Made by a program: the position numbers and the translations under genes
Assembly: GCA_036346205.1 (NCBI GenBank)
Contig: JARFJB010001987.1
Span: forward strand, 767,501 to 831,500
Source of the DNA: Vesta saturnalis
Taxonomy: Eukaryota; Arthropoda; Insecta; Coleoptera; Lampyridae
Length of the DNA stretch: 64,000 nucleotides
Direction of reading: 5' to 3'
In this document: positions 11,347-23,500 of the stretch, in pieces
Layout of the letters: the number at the start of each line of letters is the position of its first letter
Position numbering within the stretch: the stretch's first letter is position 1
The notes under the pieces: model-generated
The model's input: only the letters and a program-made list of their open reading frames with translations
What the model was told of the DNA's origin: nothing
The model's database searches: none

Positions 11347-11571
11347 GGTGTCTCAGAAACATGTTGCCAAACTTTAGGGGTTATAAAGGCCGATGAATTA
11401 AGTACTTTTGCCTTATAAACGTATGTCCGGAAATGAGTCGTTAAGGCACTAGACGAAGAAGTGTTAAAAATTGCAGAATGTTCGCATTTACGACTTTTGT
11501 ATTTTTAATATTTATTAAATAAGAAAAACAATAAAACATTATATTAGTTGTTCAAAATTGCGGCCATCGAC
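11344..11571 (+). repeat. left terminal inverted repeat
   Basis: About 228 bp complementary to 12936-13167 with few differences. It includes antisense of the transposase C-terminal codons. Confidence 0.9.
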
Positions 11572-11898
11572 ACGATTTTGGTTGCTCCAAATATGAGTAT
11601 TGCGGTCTTTGAAGTAACTGTCTCTAGTAAAACAAGCTTCATTGATAAGCTTTTTAAATTTTGTTTTTCTTCCATCTCCACTGATCGAGTCGTTCTTTGC
11701 TGACTTGTACCTACATTTGGTTTAAAATTTCCTTTTCCATTTCCTCAAAACTGAAATGTTTCATAGCAAAGAACTTTTCTTCAATTATCAAAAATTGTTC
11801 AAATTTTGAATGACGTTTTGAATGTCACTTTGATTTTGTAAATTTCAAATAGTTGTTATTTTAAAGTGATAATTTAAGTAAAGAAGAATTCTTTTACT

Positions 11899-12968
11899 AT
11901 GGAACATTTTAGTTTTGAGGAAATGGCTGATATGCATCTGATTTATGGAGAAGCAAGATGCAATAGCAGGGAAGCTGCACGGATCTACGCTGGTCGGTTT
12001 CCCAATCGTCGCCATCCATCTCGCAGATTATTCGTTTCATTACACCTTCGTTTAAGAGAAAAGGAAATTTTAAACGAAATGGAGGTACGGGTCAGCAAAG
12101 AACGGCTCGTTCGGTGGAGATGGAAGAAGAAGTATTGCGACGAGTGGAAGAAAACCCTCCACTAGTGTGCGAGCAATAGCAAATCAAACTGGAAATACAA
12201 GGGCATCAGTATGGCGTGTACTTCATGAACAATTGCTATACCCTTATCATCTTCAAAAGTACACAGTTTGACCCAACGGGATTACGGTCCAAGAGTAAAC
12301 TTTTGTCGCTGGTATTTGGAAAAATGCGCTCGACAGTTCGATTTTAGCTCAGTTATTCTATTTAGCGATGAAGCTTGCTTTACTAGAGAAGGTTACTTCA
12401 ATAGCCGTAATAGTCACATTTGGAGCGACCAAAATCCTCATGGAACATTTCAGAAGTCTAACCAGTATCAGTTCTCTATTAACGTGTGGGCTGGCATAGT
12501 AGGAGATCATATTATTGGACCGTACCTACTACCTCCACGTTTAAATGGTCAAATCTACCTAACATTCCTACAAGAAGTTCTCCTGAGTTGCTTGAAAATG
12601 TTCCATTGGACATTCGTCGTAGAATGTGGTATCAGCACGACGGAGCTCCGGCGCATTTTACTCGCAACGTGCGGGACCACCTAACTTTACAATTTCCTGA
12701 GAGGTGGATTGGACGAGGTGGACCTGTTAACTGGCCAGCCCGAAGCCCAGATCTGACACCTGTCGATTTTTTCTTCTGGAGTTACCTCAAATCATTAGTG
12801 TATGAAACACCTGTAACTACAGAAGAAGAATTGATTGGAAGGGTAATGGCTGCGAGTCAAGTTGTTCAGGAAGATCCGCACATCCTTTATCGAGTTCGCC
12901 AATCAATGGTTCGACGTACGACCGCATGTCAGCAAGTCGATGGCCGCAATTTTGAACAACTAATATAA
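11899..12968 (+). pseudogene. mariner-like (DDD) transposase, frameshifted
   Basis: The reading begins MEHFSFEEMADMHLIYGEAR with the HTH domain (to about 12080). It continues in a shifted frame through SVRAIANQTGNTRASVWRVL, FSDEACFTR (first Asp), NVWAGI and GPYLLP. After another shift it reads WYQHDGAPAHF (second Asp) and WPARSPDLTPVDFFFW (third Asp). Between the second Asp and the Asp of VDF I count 41 residues, a DD41D-like spacing, where classical mariner has DD34D. At least three frame breaks prevent a full product. The gene would cut and paste the surrounding element at TA sites. Confidence 0.85.
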
Positions 12969-13167
12969 TGTTTTATTGTTTTTCTTATTTAATAAATATT
13001 AAAAAATACAAAAAGTCGTAAATGCGAACATTCTGCAATTTTTTAACACTTCTTCGTCTAGTGCCTTAACGACTCATTTCCGGACATACGTTTATAAGGC
13101 AAAAGTACTTAATTCATCGGCCTTTATAACCCCCTAAAGTTTGGCAACATGTTTCTGAGACACCCTG
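12936..13167 (+). repeat. right terminal inverted repeat
   Basis: About 232 bp, mirroring 11344-11571. It overlaps the last ~33 bases of the transposase reading frame. Confidence 0.9.
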
Positions 13168-13210
13168 TATATATATTACATATTATATAGATATCTATAT
13201 TAATAATTTT

Positions 13211-13253
13211 CCGATCACCAAAGTTAAGCAGTCAGTATGGTGATGGGTGACCG
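13211..13253 (+). pseudogene. 5S rRNA-derived fragment
   Basis: CCGATCACCAAAGTTAAGCA, a gap, then GATGGGTGACCG match the internal control region of animal 5S rRNA (box A to box C). About 10-15 internal bases are missing, and no 5' or 3' end is present. It is either a 5S pseudogene scrap or the head of a 5S-derived SINE. Confidence 0.65.
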
Positions 13254-13269
13254 AATTTTTCGTGCCATT

Positions 13270-13885
13270 ACAGAAAGATGAATACATATAATCATGAAAA
13301 CTAGACATGAACCTTGGTATATCCTAACAGTTTCAAACATGATTCTACACACCATGATTCATAAATATATATAACATATATATATGATATCATATTAATA
13401 TATATATATAATAATTAACAGTCATATGTATGTACAATATTCAAATAGATGAATACATATAACATGAAAATACATAATGTTTAATTTTAAAAACTAATTA
13501 CCAGATCATTATTTAATGTAAATGATATAAATTTATACATTATTTAAATGAGAGCTATATGTATAATTTATATATAGTTCATTTTACATTAGATATATTA
13601 GATCTGTAATTTAAGAAAGTCATTTAATGAATTGTTTAATTAGACATGTTCAGTTACATCTACTTTTATGTAGTTTATGTTTTTAATCTTAGTAATTTTA
13701 ATATAAAATAATTTTAATGTCGACAAAAAAATTTTAATGTCTTTATTATTATCTACAATTTGTCTGAAAATGAAATAAATTAATATTAACATCTAAAGAC
13801 TGTTAACCTGGCCTAATTAAACTTACAAATACAATTCAACAAACTAGTATTATTAATTACTATCAGTCATTAGAACCTTCTCTTT

Positions 13886-13928
<43 letters not shown>

Positions 13929-14526
13929 TATCAGTGTATTTTCAATGTATATATTTATGACACCACACAATAAATTGGTTATAATTGTACTTAATCTTTA
14001 ATAATATTTTAAATTGGGTACTGAGATTGTGGGGCACGAATGGCAAGTCCTTTGCACTGTCTAAACAAAAAACAAATGGTACAACTAATTAATAAACCTG
14101 GCAATAATGCACAAGGGTCCAACAAAACCATATGCATGTCCGGTCTAGGGTTAATTGATGTTTGTTAATAAATTTACATACTTAAGTCATTCACTGTAAA
14201 AAAGTTTATCCCGAAATAGGGGCACGAACTCAAGAAAAGAGAAGCAAGAAATTCGAACTAAAGCTATATAATCTATAATTTAAATTACTCCCAAAACACC
14301 AACATGCATCGGTCAAAAGCTTTAAAGCTGATATCCTGAAAAAAAAATCTGAAAATCGTAAGAACCTTAAGATGCCGAAATAGGGGACATTTATCTTCTA
14401 TATACAAACTATGAAAAACTGTTTTTAAAAAGCTATAATTAATAAGCGTTATAACCTCACATATAAAACAAAGCATAAATAAATGTTTTACGCATTTTTA
14501 CAATAGTTATAATATAGTTACAATCA
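13270..14526. other. no gene seen; downstream flank of Sec8
   Basis: AT-rich. AGATGAATACATATAA occurs twice (13276 and 13446), possibly ends of a small insertion. A (TA)n tract lies at 13889-13926. No supported ORF. The Sec8 3' UTR must lie in the last part, but I could not place its poly(A) site. Confidence 0.4.
13889..13926. repeat. (TA)n microsatellite
   Basis: About 19 TA units, with no flanking element end recognised. Confidence 0.9.
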
Positions 14527-17500
14527 CTAAACTGTAACACCTACTTCACCTAATATATCACATAATCTTTCCATATACCTATTTACAGAATCTGCACCTT
14601 TAGCACCTTTAACACCTTTACTTCGATACAGCAATTGAAAAGCATTCATATATTCCAATTCAGAAAACTCCGGCCCCTTTTCAACAATTCCATTCAGAAT
14701 TTCCTGTAATCCAAAAATAAATAAGTATTTATCAAAAATTACCTTACCTCAGGAGTTAGAAAGAATAACTCAAAATAATGGCGTGCGTGGTCTAGAGTAA
14801 CCTCCCTAGTCATGGTAATATTTGTGAGAGTTTGCTGTAACGCAAACACATTGCGGCACATACGTTGAATTCCTGTATCATCAATGTTTGTCATGTACTG
14901 TGAAGAGCTTATTAAAATTTTGGCAATTAAGTGTCCCAAACCTTCAAAGATATACTAACAGCAACATAAATAATCTCCTAAGTCTACTCTTACTTTGCAT
15001 TTTCTTGGATGTAAACTAGATGTCATAGCTTCATCAACATTTGCCAACACACGACTTAATTCTAACACTTTTGGATCAGGTTCATGAGTTTCTTTATTAT
15101 ATTCACTTTGAGCTAGTAAATAATGAAAACATTGGACCCTAACCTCCAAATGTAAAAGTAGTAAACATGTATTGGCAAGTTCATCGAAATCTTGCGCAAT
15201 ACTAGTTAACTGTTGTAAAGTCAAAGGTGCTACAGACAAATGTGTTTCGGCAGTACTATTTTGTGATGGTCCCAATGTAGGTTCTTGCCGAAACTCACTT
15301 GCAAATTGTAGCATACGAACTGAAAACCATTCCTAAACAGTGTGAATGAAAGTGACAGTTTCCTGATTCAGATGAAAAACTTACCATACTCTCTTGCAAC
15401 TGCGCTAGTTCTTTTAACAATGACATATCAGATAAAATTTCCCCAGCACTCACACCACCTTCACCTAAATTACTAGCTAAAATTTCCGCTTCACGACGAT
15501 TTCTTTGACGTACATCTTCAGGACTTTCTTCTTCTGGATGTAATTCTCTACGTACTGCTGTTTTTCTTCTTTCATTACGTGCTTGATACTCTTGTTGAGC
15601 TTTGAGATTTAACCAGTTAGGTAAAGACCTGAAATAAATATATATAAAACGACTGTAAAATCAGAATGTAGGTTTACTTCAAAAAGCGACTAATATCTTC
15701 ATCCTTGAGCCAGGCTGCGCTACAGATTCGCCTGTCTTCTGAATGTGGTTGCACAATTCCTTGATAAGCAGCTAAGCATGTGTCTTTATACTCTTTTAAT
15801 GCAATACAAACTGATTTTAATAACTGTTCGCTGTAACTGGGAAGCGTTTGCAATAATTCTCGCCATTCTTTAATGCATTTTTCAGCAGTAATAGCGCTCT
15901 ATAACAATGAAAGCCAATTAAAATATTTCAGAAACAAAAAATGTTTAACACTTTATAGACACTTCGGTACATCTATGCAGGGCCGGCCTGAGGGGTGTGC
16001 GAAGTATGCAGCCGCACACTCGAGCCTTTTGGAGGGGCATAAAATAGGCCAATTTTGGTAAAAAAAAAATATTTGGCAAATTTTCAGAAATTGATTTAAA
16101 TGTTGGGCAGAAATATTTAAACTACAAGGAACTTTGTCTCAAAACTATTACAGTTGATACCCCAATGAGTTCTGAAATACAGTAGTCTGATCTGATGCCC
16201 TTGCCAAGGTCCAAGGTCAGTAAAGCAGTCGTCTGCCCGTGTGACGTGGCGCGGGAAGGGTTGTGACTCATCTTCCTGCCTCCCCAACCACTGCTTTGTT
16301 TTTCTAGCCAGTAGCCACCGATATGCGATTGTGACAGGTGCAGTGCAGTAGTAACTAGTAAGTTGAGTGACCTACATTAATCACGTCATTCACGTCTCTG
16401 CGTTTTGCTGGTTTGAATCTCTTTGTTTTGCTACGTTTGTTGTGTTTAGTTTACGCTGTTAGCTTTTGGTATATTCACCAATCAAGCTAGTGTTGGTACG
16501 GACAGTTGAATTTTGTTTATACAGTCAGCGACATGGAGAAATAAGGTAGGTATTTTTTCAAAAATTCTACTATATTAGTAACCATTAATCAGGTTACCAG
16601 GTTTGAACACATTTTAAAACAAATATTTTAAAAACCTGCATGTATTATAAATTTTTGAACTATATAATTTATCTAAAACAAGCTTTAAGTTATTATTACT
16701 CGCACGTTTTCGAGTAAGATGCTCTCACCGCCTGTACGGTGCGTCCAACAATGCAACTCTATAAAAATGTTATTGCATATAATTATACGGCTGTTGTTTT
16801 CATTTATTAGACGCTTGAAATGTTGATCAAATTTGTAAATATAAAAAAAAATTAAAATTATGTTTATATTCTACACCTTTTGAAAATAGTTTATCGCCAT
16901 AACACCATAACTATTACAGGATCTTTTGGTATTGGTATCAACATGTAGCCGATACTTTAAACTACGAATTTATACTGTAAAATATCCGCCTAGACCGTAT
17001 TGGCAGACCTTACACGGTCAATACGGATCGCGATCCGTATTGAGTGTGTAAAGTCGAATTATTGATGGTATTTTTAGATCGCGATATGGATCATGGATTT
17101 CAAAAAATTTTGAAATGCATCAATATTTAACGTCAATACTACGATCATACATCAAGTATTGATGTATGATCCATATTGATCGTGTAATGTCACGCTCAGT
17201 ACATCAAAACAACCGGCAGTATCACGATCCTGGATAGCGATCCGTATTGACCGTCTAAGGTCTGCCATTGATTTTCAATTATTTGATGGCATAAAACCCT
17301 CTGCCTGCATTGCCATTTTACAGCTTTCTAGTTGGTTTCCAGGCTGTCATAATTTGTCCGGAGTCGGGAAGTCGAAATGATTCTTCACTGAGCTGAGTTG
17401 TTTTTTTAGAAGTGATTAGTGGACGCACGCATAGCATGCGGTGAGAATTAGTCCTTCTTTCACATATCTAGCAACAACACTCATGAGCGCATATGTTTTT

Positions 17501-20500
17501 AGGTATAAATATTAACTCTAGGGTATTTTTTTCAGTTGGAAATGTTTTCAAAACCAAAACAACCGTCGGGTTGTCAAAACCGGGGACGGAAGGCAATTGC
17601 AGGGAAAAACACCAAAGCAAGTGCTAAACTCTTATGCAGTTTCCTAAACAAACCAACCTCAAGTTTTAACGATATAGAAGAACATTTTGGTGGTGAACAA
17701 AGTAGACAACAACCTGAAAAGGAATGCCAAGTAGAACTAGGCGATGAAGGTAGTAACAGTCCTTTTGAATTGCAAGAAAACCAAACAAGCCATGAACCCA
17801 ATGATTCCTCTTCTTTTGAAGAAGAAAAAGAAGAAGTAGACACCCCAAAGGATCATAAAGAACCGACTCTTTCTGATTCCTACAGCGACAAGTCCCAAGA
17901 AAAATCAGATATTTATGATGCTACTGAGTTGAGTAGTTATTTTACGGACTTGGGTACTTGGCCTGATCATATAAGTGCTAGCTTACGTGATTTAATTATT
18001 ACCAAGGGACCAATCTCACCTGAATTGGAGAGCTATCCAAGCGATGGAACCAAAAGATCGTTTTGTAATTTGTTTTATTATAGGTTAGCCAAAAATGGTC
18101 AAAAGGTTAAGAGACGTTGGTTGACTTACTCAAAAAAGAAAAATAGTGTATTCTGTTTTTGCTGCAAGATCTTTAACACATCAGGAACAACAACTTTGTT
18201 AGAAAAACACAGTGATTGGAGGCACATAGGCAAAACATTGACAAAACATGAAACGGCAACGGTAACTACTTAGGTCTTGTTGAACTCATAGCCAAGTTCG
18301 ATCCTGTGATGAAAGAACACATTTCAAGAGTTCTAATGAATGAAAAACGAAGATGTCTCGTATCTTGGGAAAACCATCCAAAACGAGCTTCTTTCCTTAA
18401 TGGGAAATAAAGTTCGAGAGTCTATTTTAAACAGAGTCAAAGAAGCAAAGTACTTTGCATTAATTCTAGACTGCACTCCAGATTTAAGTAGAAAAGAACA
18501 ACTTTCTATAATCTTGCGATATGTCCATGAAAAAAGTGACAAAACAGTAGAAATATGTGAAAGTTTCGTTGACTTTGTTGAAATCACACACCACTGGCAA
18601 AGGCATGTCTGAAATTTTTTTTAAGCCCTTAGAAAACTATGGCCTTGACATTCAAAATTGTAGAGGCCAAGGCTACGACAACGGGGCCAACATGAAGGGC
18701 AAACATTCTGGGTTACAGAAACGAATTATCGAACAAAATAAAAGAGCATTTTTTGTCCCTTGTAGCTGCCACAGCTTAAACTTGGTGGTTAGTGATGCAG
18801 CCAAGTCTTCAGTTCCAACAGTGACCCTGTTTGGAACAATCCAGCGTCTTTATACCTTATTCAGCTCTTCAACCAAACGCTGGAGCTTATTCCTAGAGAG
18901 TCTTTCGAGGTCTGAAGAATGTTTTACTGGGCCTCCTTTGACATTGAAAGAGCTCTGTATAACACGGTGGGAGGCACGAATCGACTCGCTGAAAGCGGTG
19001 AGATATCAGATCGTCGAAGTTCGCCAAGCTCTTTGGGATATTTATGATTATCCCTCGTTTGAAGATGATGTTAGGAGCGAAGCAAACTCTTTGGCCACAA
19101 TGCTTGAAGATTACGGGTTTTTAGTTTCTCTAATAACCTGGTATGACGTCCTCCTTCAAATTAACTTGGCAAGTAAGATGTTACAATCAAAGGTGATCAA
19201 CTTTCCTCAAGCTGTAGACCCATTGAAATACATTCCAGAGTTTTTAGTCGACTTTCGTGAGAATGGATTTGTATCTAGTTTGGTGAAAGCAAAAGAGTTG
19301 GCTGAAGAGCTGAAAGTTGAAGCGAAATTCAAAACCCCAAGACTCAGGAGGAAGAAGAAACACTTTGACTATGAGGGTAGAGACGAGCCTCTTACTGACC
19401 CACAAGAAAAATTTAAAGTCGAATTTTTCTTACCATTAGTCGATACTGCTTATTCAGCTGTGGAAGAAAGGTTTGAGCAGTTGAAGGCCAAGACTTCAAC
19501 ATTTGAATTTCTCTTCAAGCTAGACAAACTGCCCGATCGACAAACACTTTTGATCAAATGCAAACAACTCGAAGAGCTAATGTCAGATGGGACTGATCAA
19601 ATTGACATTAGAGAGGACGAATTGTGCGATGAGCTGGTTTCTATACAGAAACTTATACCCAAGGAAGGTTAGTACTCCTTCAGTAAAATAATATTGAAAT
19701 TTAAGTTAACAAGTAATTTAAGTTAATAGTATTAATTATTGAAACTAATATTAATATTTCACCATCCTAATACTTTAATTATTATATTTTTTACCAAATT
19801 AACGATTTAAACTTGATAGGTTTATGTACAGTTAAATTCCACTTCTTACCACACCCTATCTTACCTTATTTTTTACCAGATAAATGCATTAAACTTAGAA
19901 TTTTATTAGATAATTATGTACTATAGTAATATTGTTCCTTGTTTTTTTTAGTTTTATTCTGACACTTCAGTACACACGTAAATAACGTAAAAAGAAAAAT
20001 ATATAAAAATCCAATCTAATCTTTTTCATGATATATTCTCTAAAAATTACACTTGAAGAGTTTCATGACATAATTTTATTCTTTTTAGGTAAAAAGTATC
20101 CAATGGATGTCCTAAACTTTTTGTCATTGACCGAAAGCACGGATGCCTATGTCAACCTGTGGATATCGTTACGGATCGTATCCACAATGCCCATGTCGGT
20201 CGCTTCCGCTGAACGAAGCTTTTCAAAGCTGAAGTTGATCAAAACTTATCTCAAGTCAACACTGTCTCAAGAAAGACTTAACAGCCTTTCAATTTTATCA
20301 ATTGAAAACGAGCTGTCTCAGCCAATTGACTATTTGGACATAGTTAAATCATTCTCCGAAATGAAAGCAAGAAAATCCCTTGTATAAATGTATAATAAGA
20401 GACTATGTACCCATCTTAGTAGTTGTAACACCCGACCCGGCTTGTAAAGAACTACGTACAAGGAAGGGGCGCTACATAGTTAATAAACTTTTGTTTTGTG

Positions 20501-23500
20501 TGGGCCATTATTAAACTCTGTAATTATTGGTCACTATGTTCTGTTGTTTTATTTTATTTTACCCATGAGATATGGAAATTTATCTTAGGTCCGGCGGACG
20601 GTGATTCCCGCATTATCTATTTATTCTGAGAGTACTTGCAATATAAGTGTAAAAATCATTGTAACGTGACCCAGAAGCTTTCATTAGTTTATTTAACATA
20701 ATAGTGGTTTAAGGTACAAGAAAGAGTATTGAACATATCAAGTCAATCAATAATAAATCAAATTGAGAAACATAAATTTAATATTCTAAAAGGCGCAAAA
20801 GTGCACAAAAACTGTGTTTTTAGACCTTAAATTTCAAACACCCCTTCTATTACTTGGGGGTATAGAATACCCGCCAGACTCCCCGGTAGGGGCATAAAAT
20901 GTGAGTCTTGCACACTTGCAATTTTCGCCTTGGGCCGGTCCTGCATCTATGACCCTTGGTTACAGTATGAATACTAACGTGAAGTGCAAAGTAATTATCT
21001 AACTATATAATCACGAAGTTTACAAAACAATAACTAAAAGAGTATTTTCAACAAAAATTATTTACTATCAGACAACTTAATTTGTTCAAATAATTTCTAG
21101 GAATTTTACTTTACAAGTAATCAACATATATAACATATATCTGTAATTAGGCTTAGTCGCAACATACTTGGAATTAATAATTCTTTAAGAATTCAAGTTT
21201 ATTATCATGGACAATGATCTCTACTTCACCTCGACTTTTGAGCCCTTCAATTTTACCGTTAAATTTTTTAATGTGACCTTATTAGTGCCCTCCAGATGAA
21301 ATTAGGTCCGCTTTAAATTCTTGTAACTTGGCCTGGGTTAAAAATCAGTAAAATAACCTGTCATTAACCTTGACATTAGAGATCAATGACATTTAGACTC
21401 AAAATAGTTCTGAAAGTTGACACGTGATAAATGGATAAGTGATAAGGTTATCCTCCACACGTCGAAATAAAATTATTAATCATAAACAGAGCCCATAAAT
21501 GATATATTAATCCAAGAATTTTAGGCGGAAAAACCCTCAGACCCTAAACTAGTTTTTTCTCAGTTCTACTTGACGCCACCAAATGAAATATCAATACTCC
21601 CCACCTCTCCAGTGGAATTCCGCGGGCCTTGAATCCCGGAACTCTGGATAAACTGTTACGATTTTTGGAATTACATGTTTTTAGTTTTTATTTTCTGAAT
21701 TCACAACTATTTATTTTTATTATTGAAGTGAGTATTAAGTTTATTTAAAACAGAAGAAAGTTTTTTGTTAATTTTTTTTAGATATATGGAGGCGTAGTGT
21801 TTGTAACACTGTAAAAACAGTATTTGTTATTGAACTATAGTTTTTAACATTGTTATTTTTGGTTGAATGTTTCCTTTTTATATTTATGTTTTTGTGTGAA
21901 TGATGTCGAGACCAGAAAACGGTCGACGAATAAGAACCCGTTTGGGGTCTGGTTAGCAAACATCCCAGCGTTGACGGTCATAGTTCCGCGCGTGAAATGA
22001 GTACACGGCTTCGTAATAAGGTTCAGCTTTAACAAGTAGTTTTCTTTCGAGAAATATATGAACTGAAGCGGATTGCCCGACTCCTCGCCCCAGAGCAGAA
22101 ACTACTGAGGAAAGAAGTTTGTCAAGGGTAATTTGAACGCTTTGGCAAACGATGACAATTATTTTACGCGGATTGTTACAGGCGATAACACATGGATTTT
22201 CCACTAGGACCCCCCACCCCCACCCCCCACCAAACAGGAATCATAAAATTAATATAAGTTTTTGTTATGAACGAATAAGTTCAAAGGTAAATGTGTAATT
22301 AAAAATTATTATTAATTTTATTAAATACATACATAAAAAGTTTACCTCGAGTAGGATTTGAACCTACGACCTGTACTTTGCTAGGGTACCGCGCTAACCA
22401 ACTGCGCCATTAAGGTTCAAGCCCCAATCGATGTAAATTTTATCTTTATGTATGTAGAACTGATGTAAATTCTAATGACGCAGTTGGTTAGAGCGGTACT
22501 CTAGCAAAGTACAGGTCGTAGGTTCAAATCCTACTTGAGGTAAACTTTTAATAAAATTAATAATAATTTTTAATTACATATTTACCTTTGGACTTATTCC
22601 GTTCATAACAAAAACTTATAATAATTTAATATTAGCCTTAAAGAAATGTTCCCCCGAACTAGTACCAGTCCTATCTAAGCTCTATGCAAATGTTCAACCT
22701 ATTCCGAAAAAAGGCGATAAGACCGATCCCTCAAACTACCGACCAATTGCCATCGCTTCCATTTAGTCTAAAATCATGGAAAAAGTCATCAATCAGCAAC
22801 TGCTCACGTTCCTTGAAACTAACAAACTCCTTAGTGACCACCAATATGGGTTTAGGCAAAGTCGTTCAACAGTTCTTTCATATGTGACCCAAGCTTGGAA
22901 CAATACAGTAGAGCAGTCCGGTGAAATAGTTGTAGTCGCTTTAGATATCTCAAAGGCATTTGACCAAGTTTGGCATAAGTGTTTACTTGCCAAACTCACC
23001 TCGTTTGGGTTAAATGATACGCTCATCAACTGGGTTTCTAGTTTCCTTGATAAAAGACGAATACGTGTCGTAGTTGATGGCTTTTTTTCAAAAGAAGTTA
23101 GCATTAACGCGGGTGTACCACAAGGATCCGTTATAGCGCCTACACTTTTTCTGCTGTACACAAACGACCTTATTTCTTCAACAAGTAACCCCATCCATTG
23201 CTTTGACGATGGCACTCTTCACTGTAGTTCATCTCAGTCTACTCATACTGATAATCCACCTTCTATGTCAAATCAAGAAATAAAAGCTGAAATGGCAAAT
23301 TCAATCAACAAAGACATTCAACGTATTCTCGAATGGGGAAACAATAATCTAGTTAAATTTAATGCTAACAAAACTCGGTGTTGCCTTGTGTACGCCAAAA
23401 AATATCGATCATTTCCTGTTGTAAGTATGAATGGCTCAGTTTTGAAGTTTTCAGACTCTATTACTCTGTTGGGTATGATTGTATCTTCAAATCTCTCATG

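Larger units (their letters stand above)
11344..13167 (+). mobile_element. foldback mariner-like element with TA target duplication
   Basis: The element starts CAGGGTGTCTCAGAAACATG and ends in the reverse complement. TA (11342-11343 and 13168-13169) flanks both ends. Its terminal inverted repeats are about 230 bp (11344-11571, 12936-13167). The right TIR contains the last codons of the transposase. The left half (11344 to about 11780) is an inverted, internally deleted copy of the same transposase gene: the blocks at 11573-11646, 11666-11736 and 11737-11780 match 12365-12436, 12060-12133 and 11887-11931. Both outer ends thus derive from the 3' side of the parent element, and the true 5' end is absent. 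Confidence 0.85.
15978..20943 (+). mobile_element. hAT transposon with 8-bp TSD
   Basis: This 4966-bp element begins CAGGGCCGGCCTGAGG and ends with CTTGGGCCGGTCCTG, short imperfect terminal inverted repeats. The perfect 8-bp duplication CATCTATG on both sides is the size expected for hAT. Subterminal copies of GGGGCATAAAAT occur near both ends (about 16034 and 20890). It carries a plus-strand transposase relic (17536-20387) and a nested MITE (17001-17267). It lies in Sec8 intron 10, in the opposite orientation to the gene. Confidence 0.95.

Noticed and set aside
14955..15314. Sec8 reading continuing to LGDYLCCC and a stop
   Set aside because: The extra codons are the 39-nt intron. The conserved YIFEGLGHL follows immediately in the next exon.
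22793..23215. 140-codon minus-strand ORF
   Set aside because: Antisense shadow of the LINE copy B reverse transcriptase. Similar shadows at 23318-23527, 1520-1765 and 1894-2151 were also left out.
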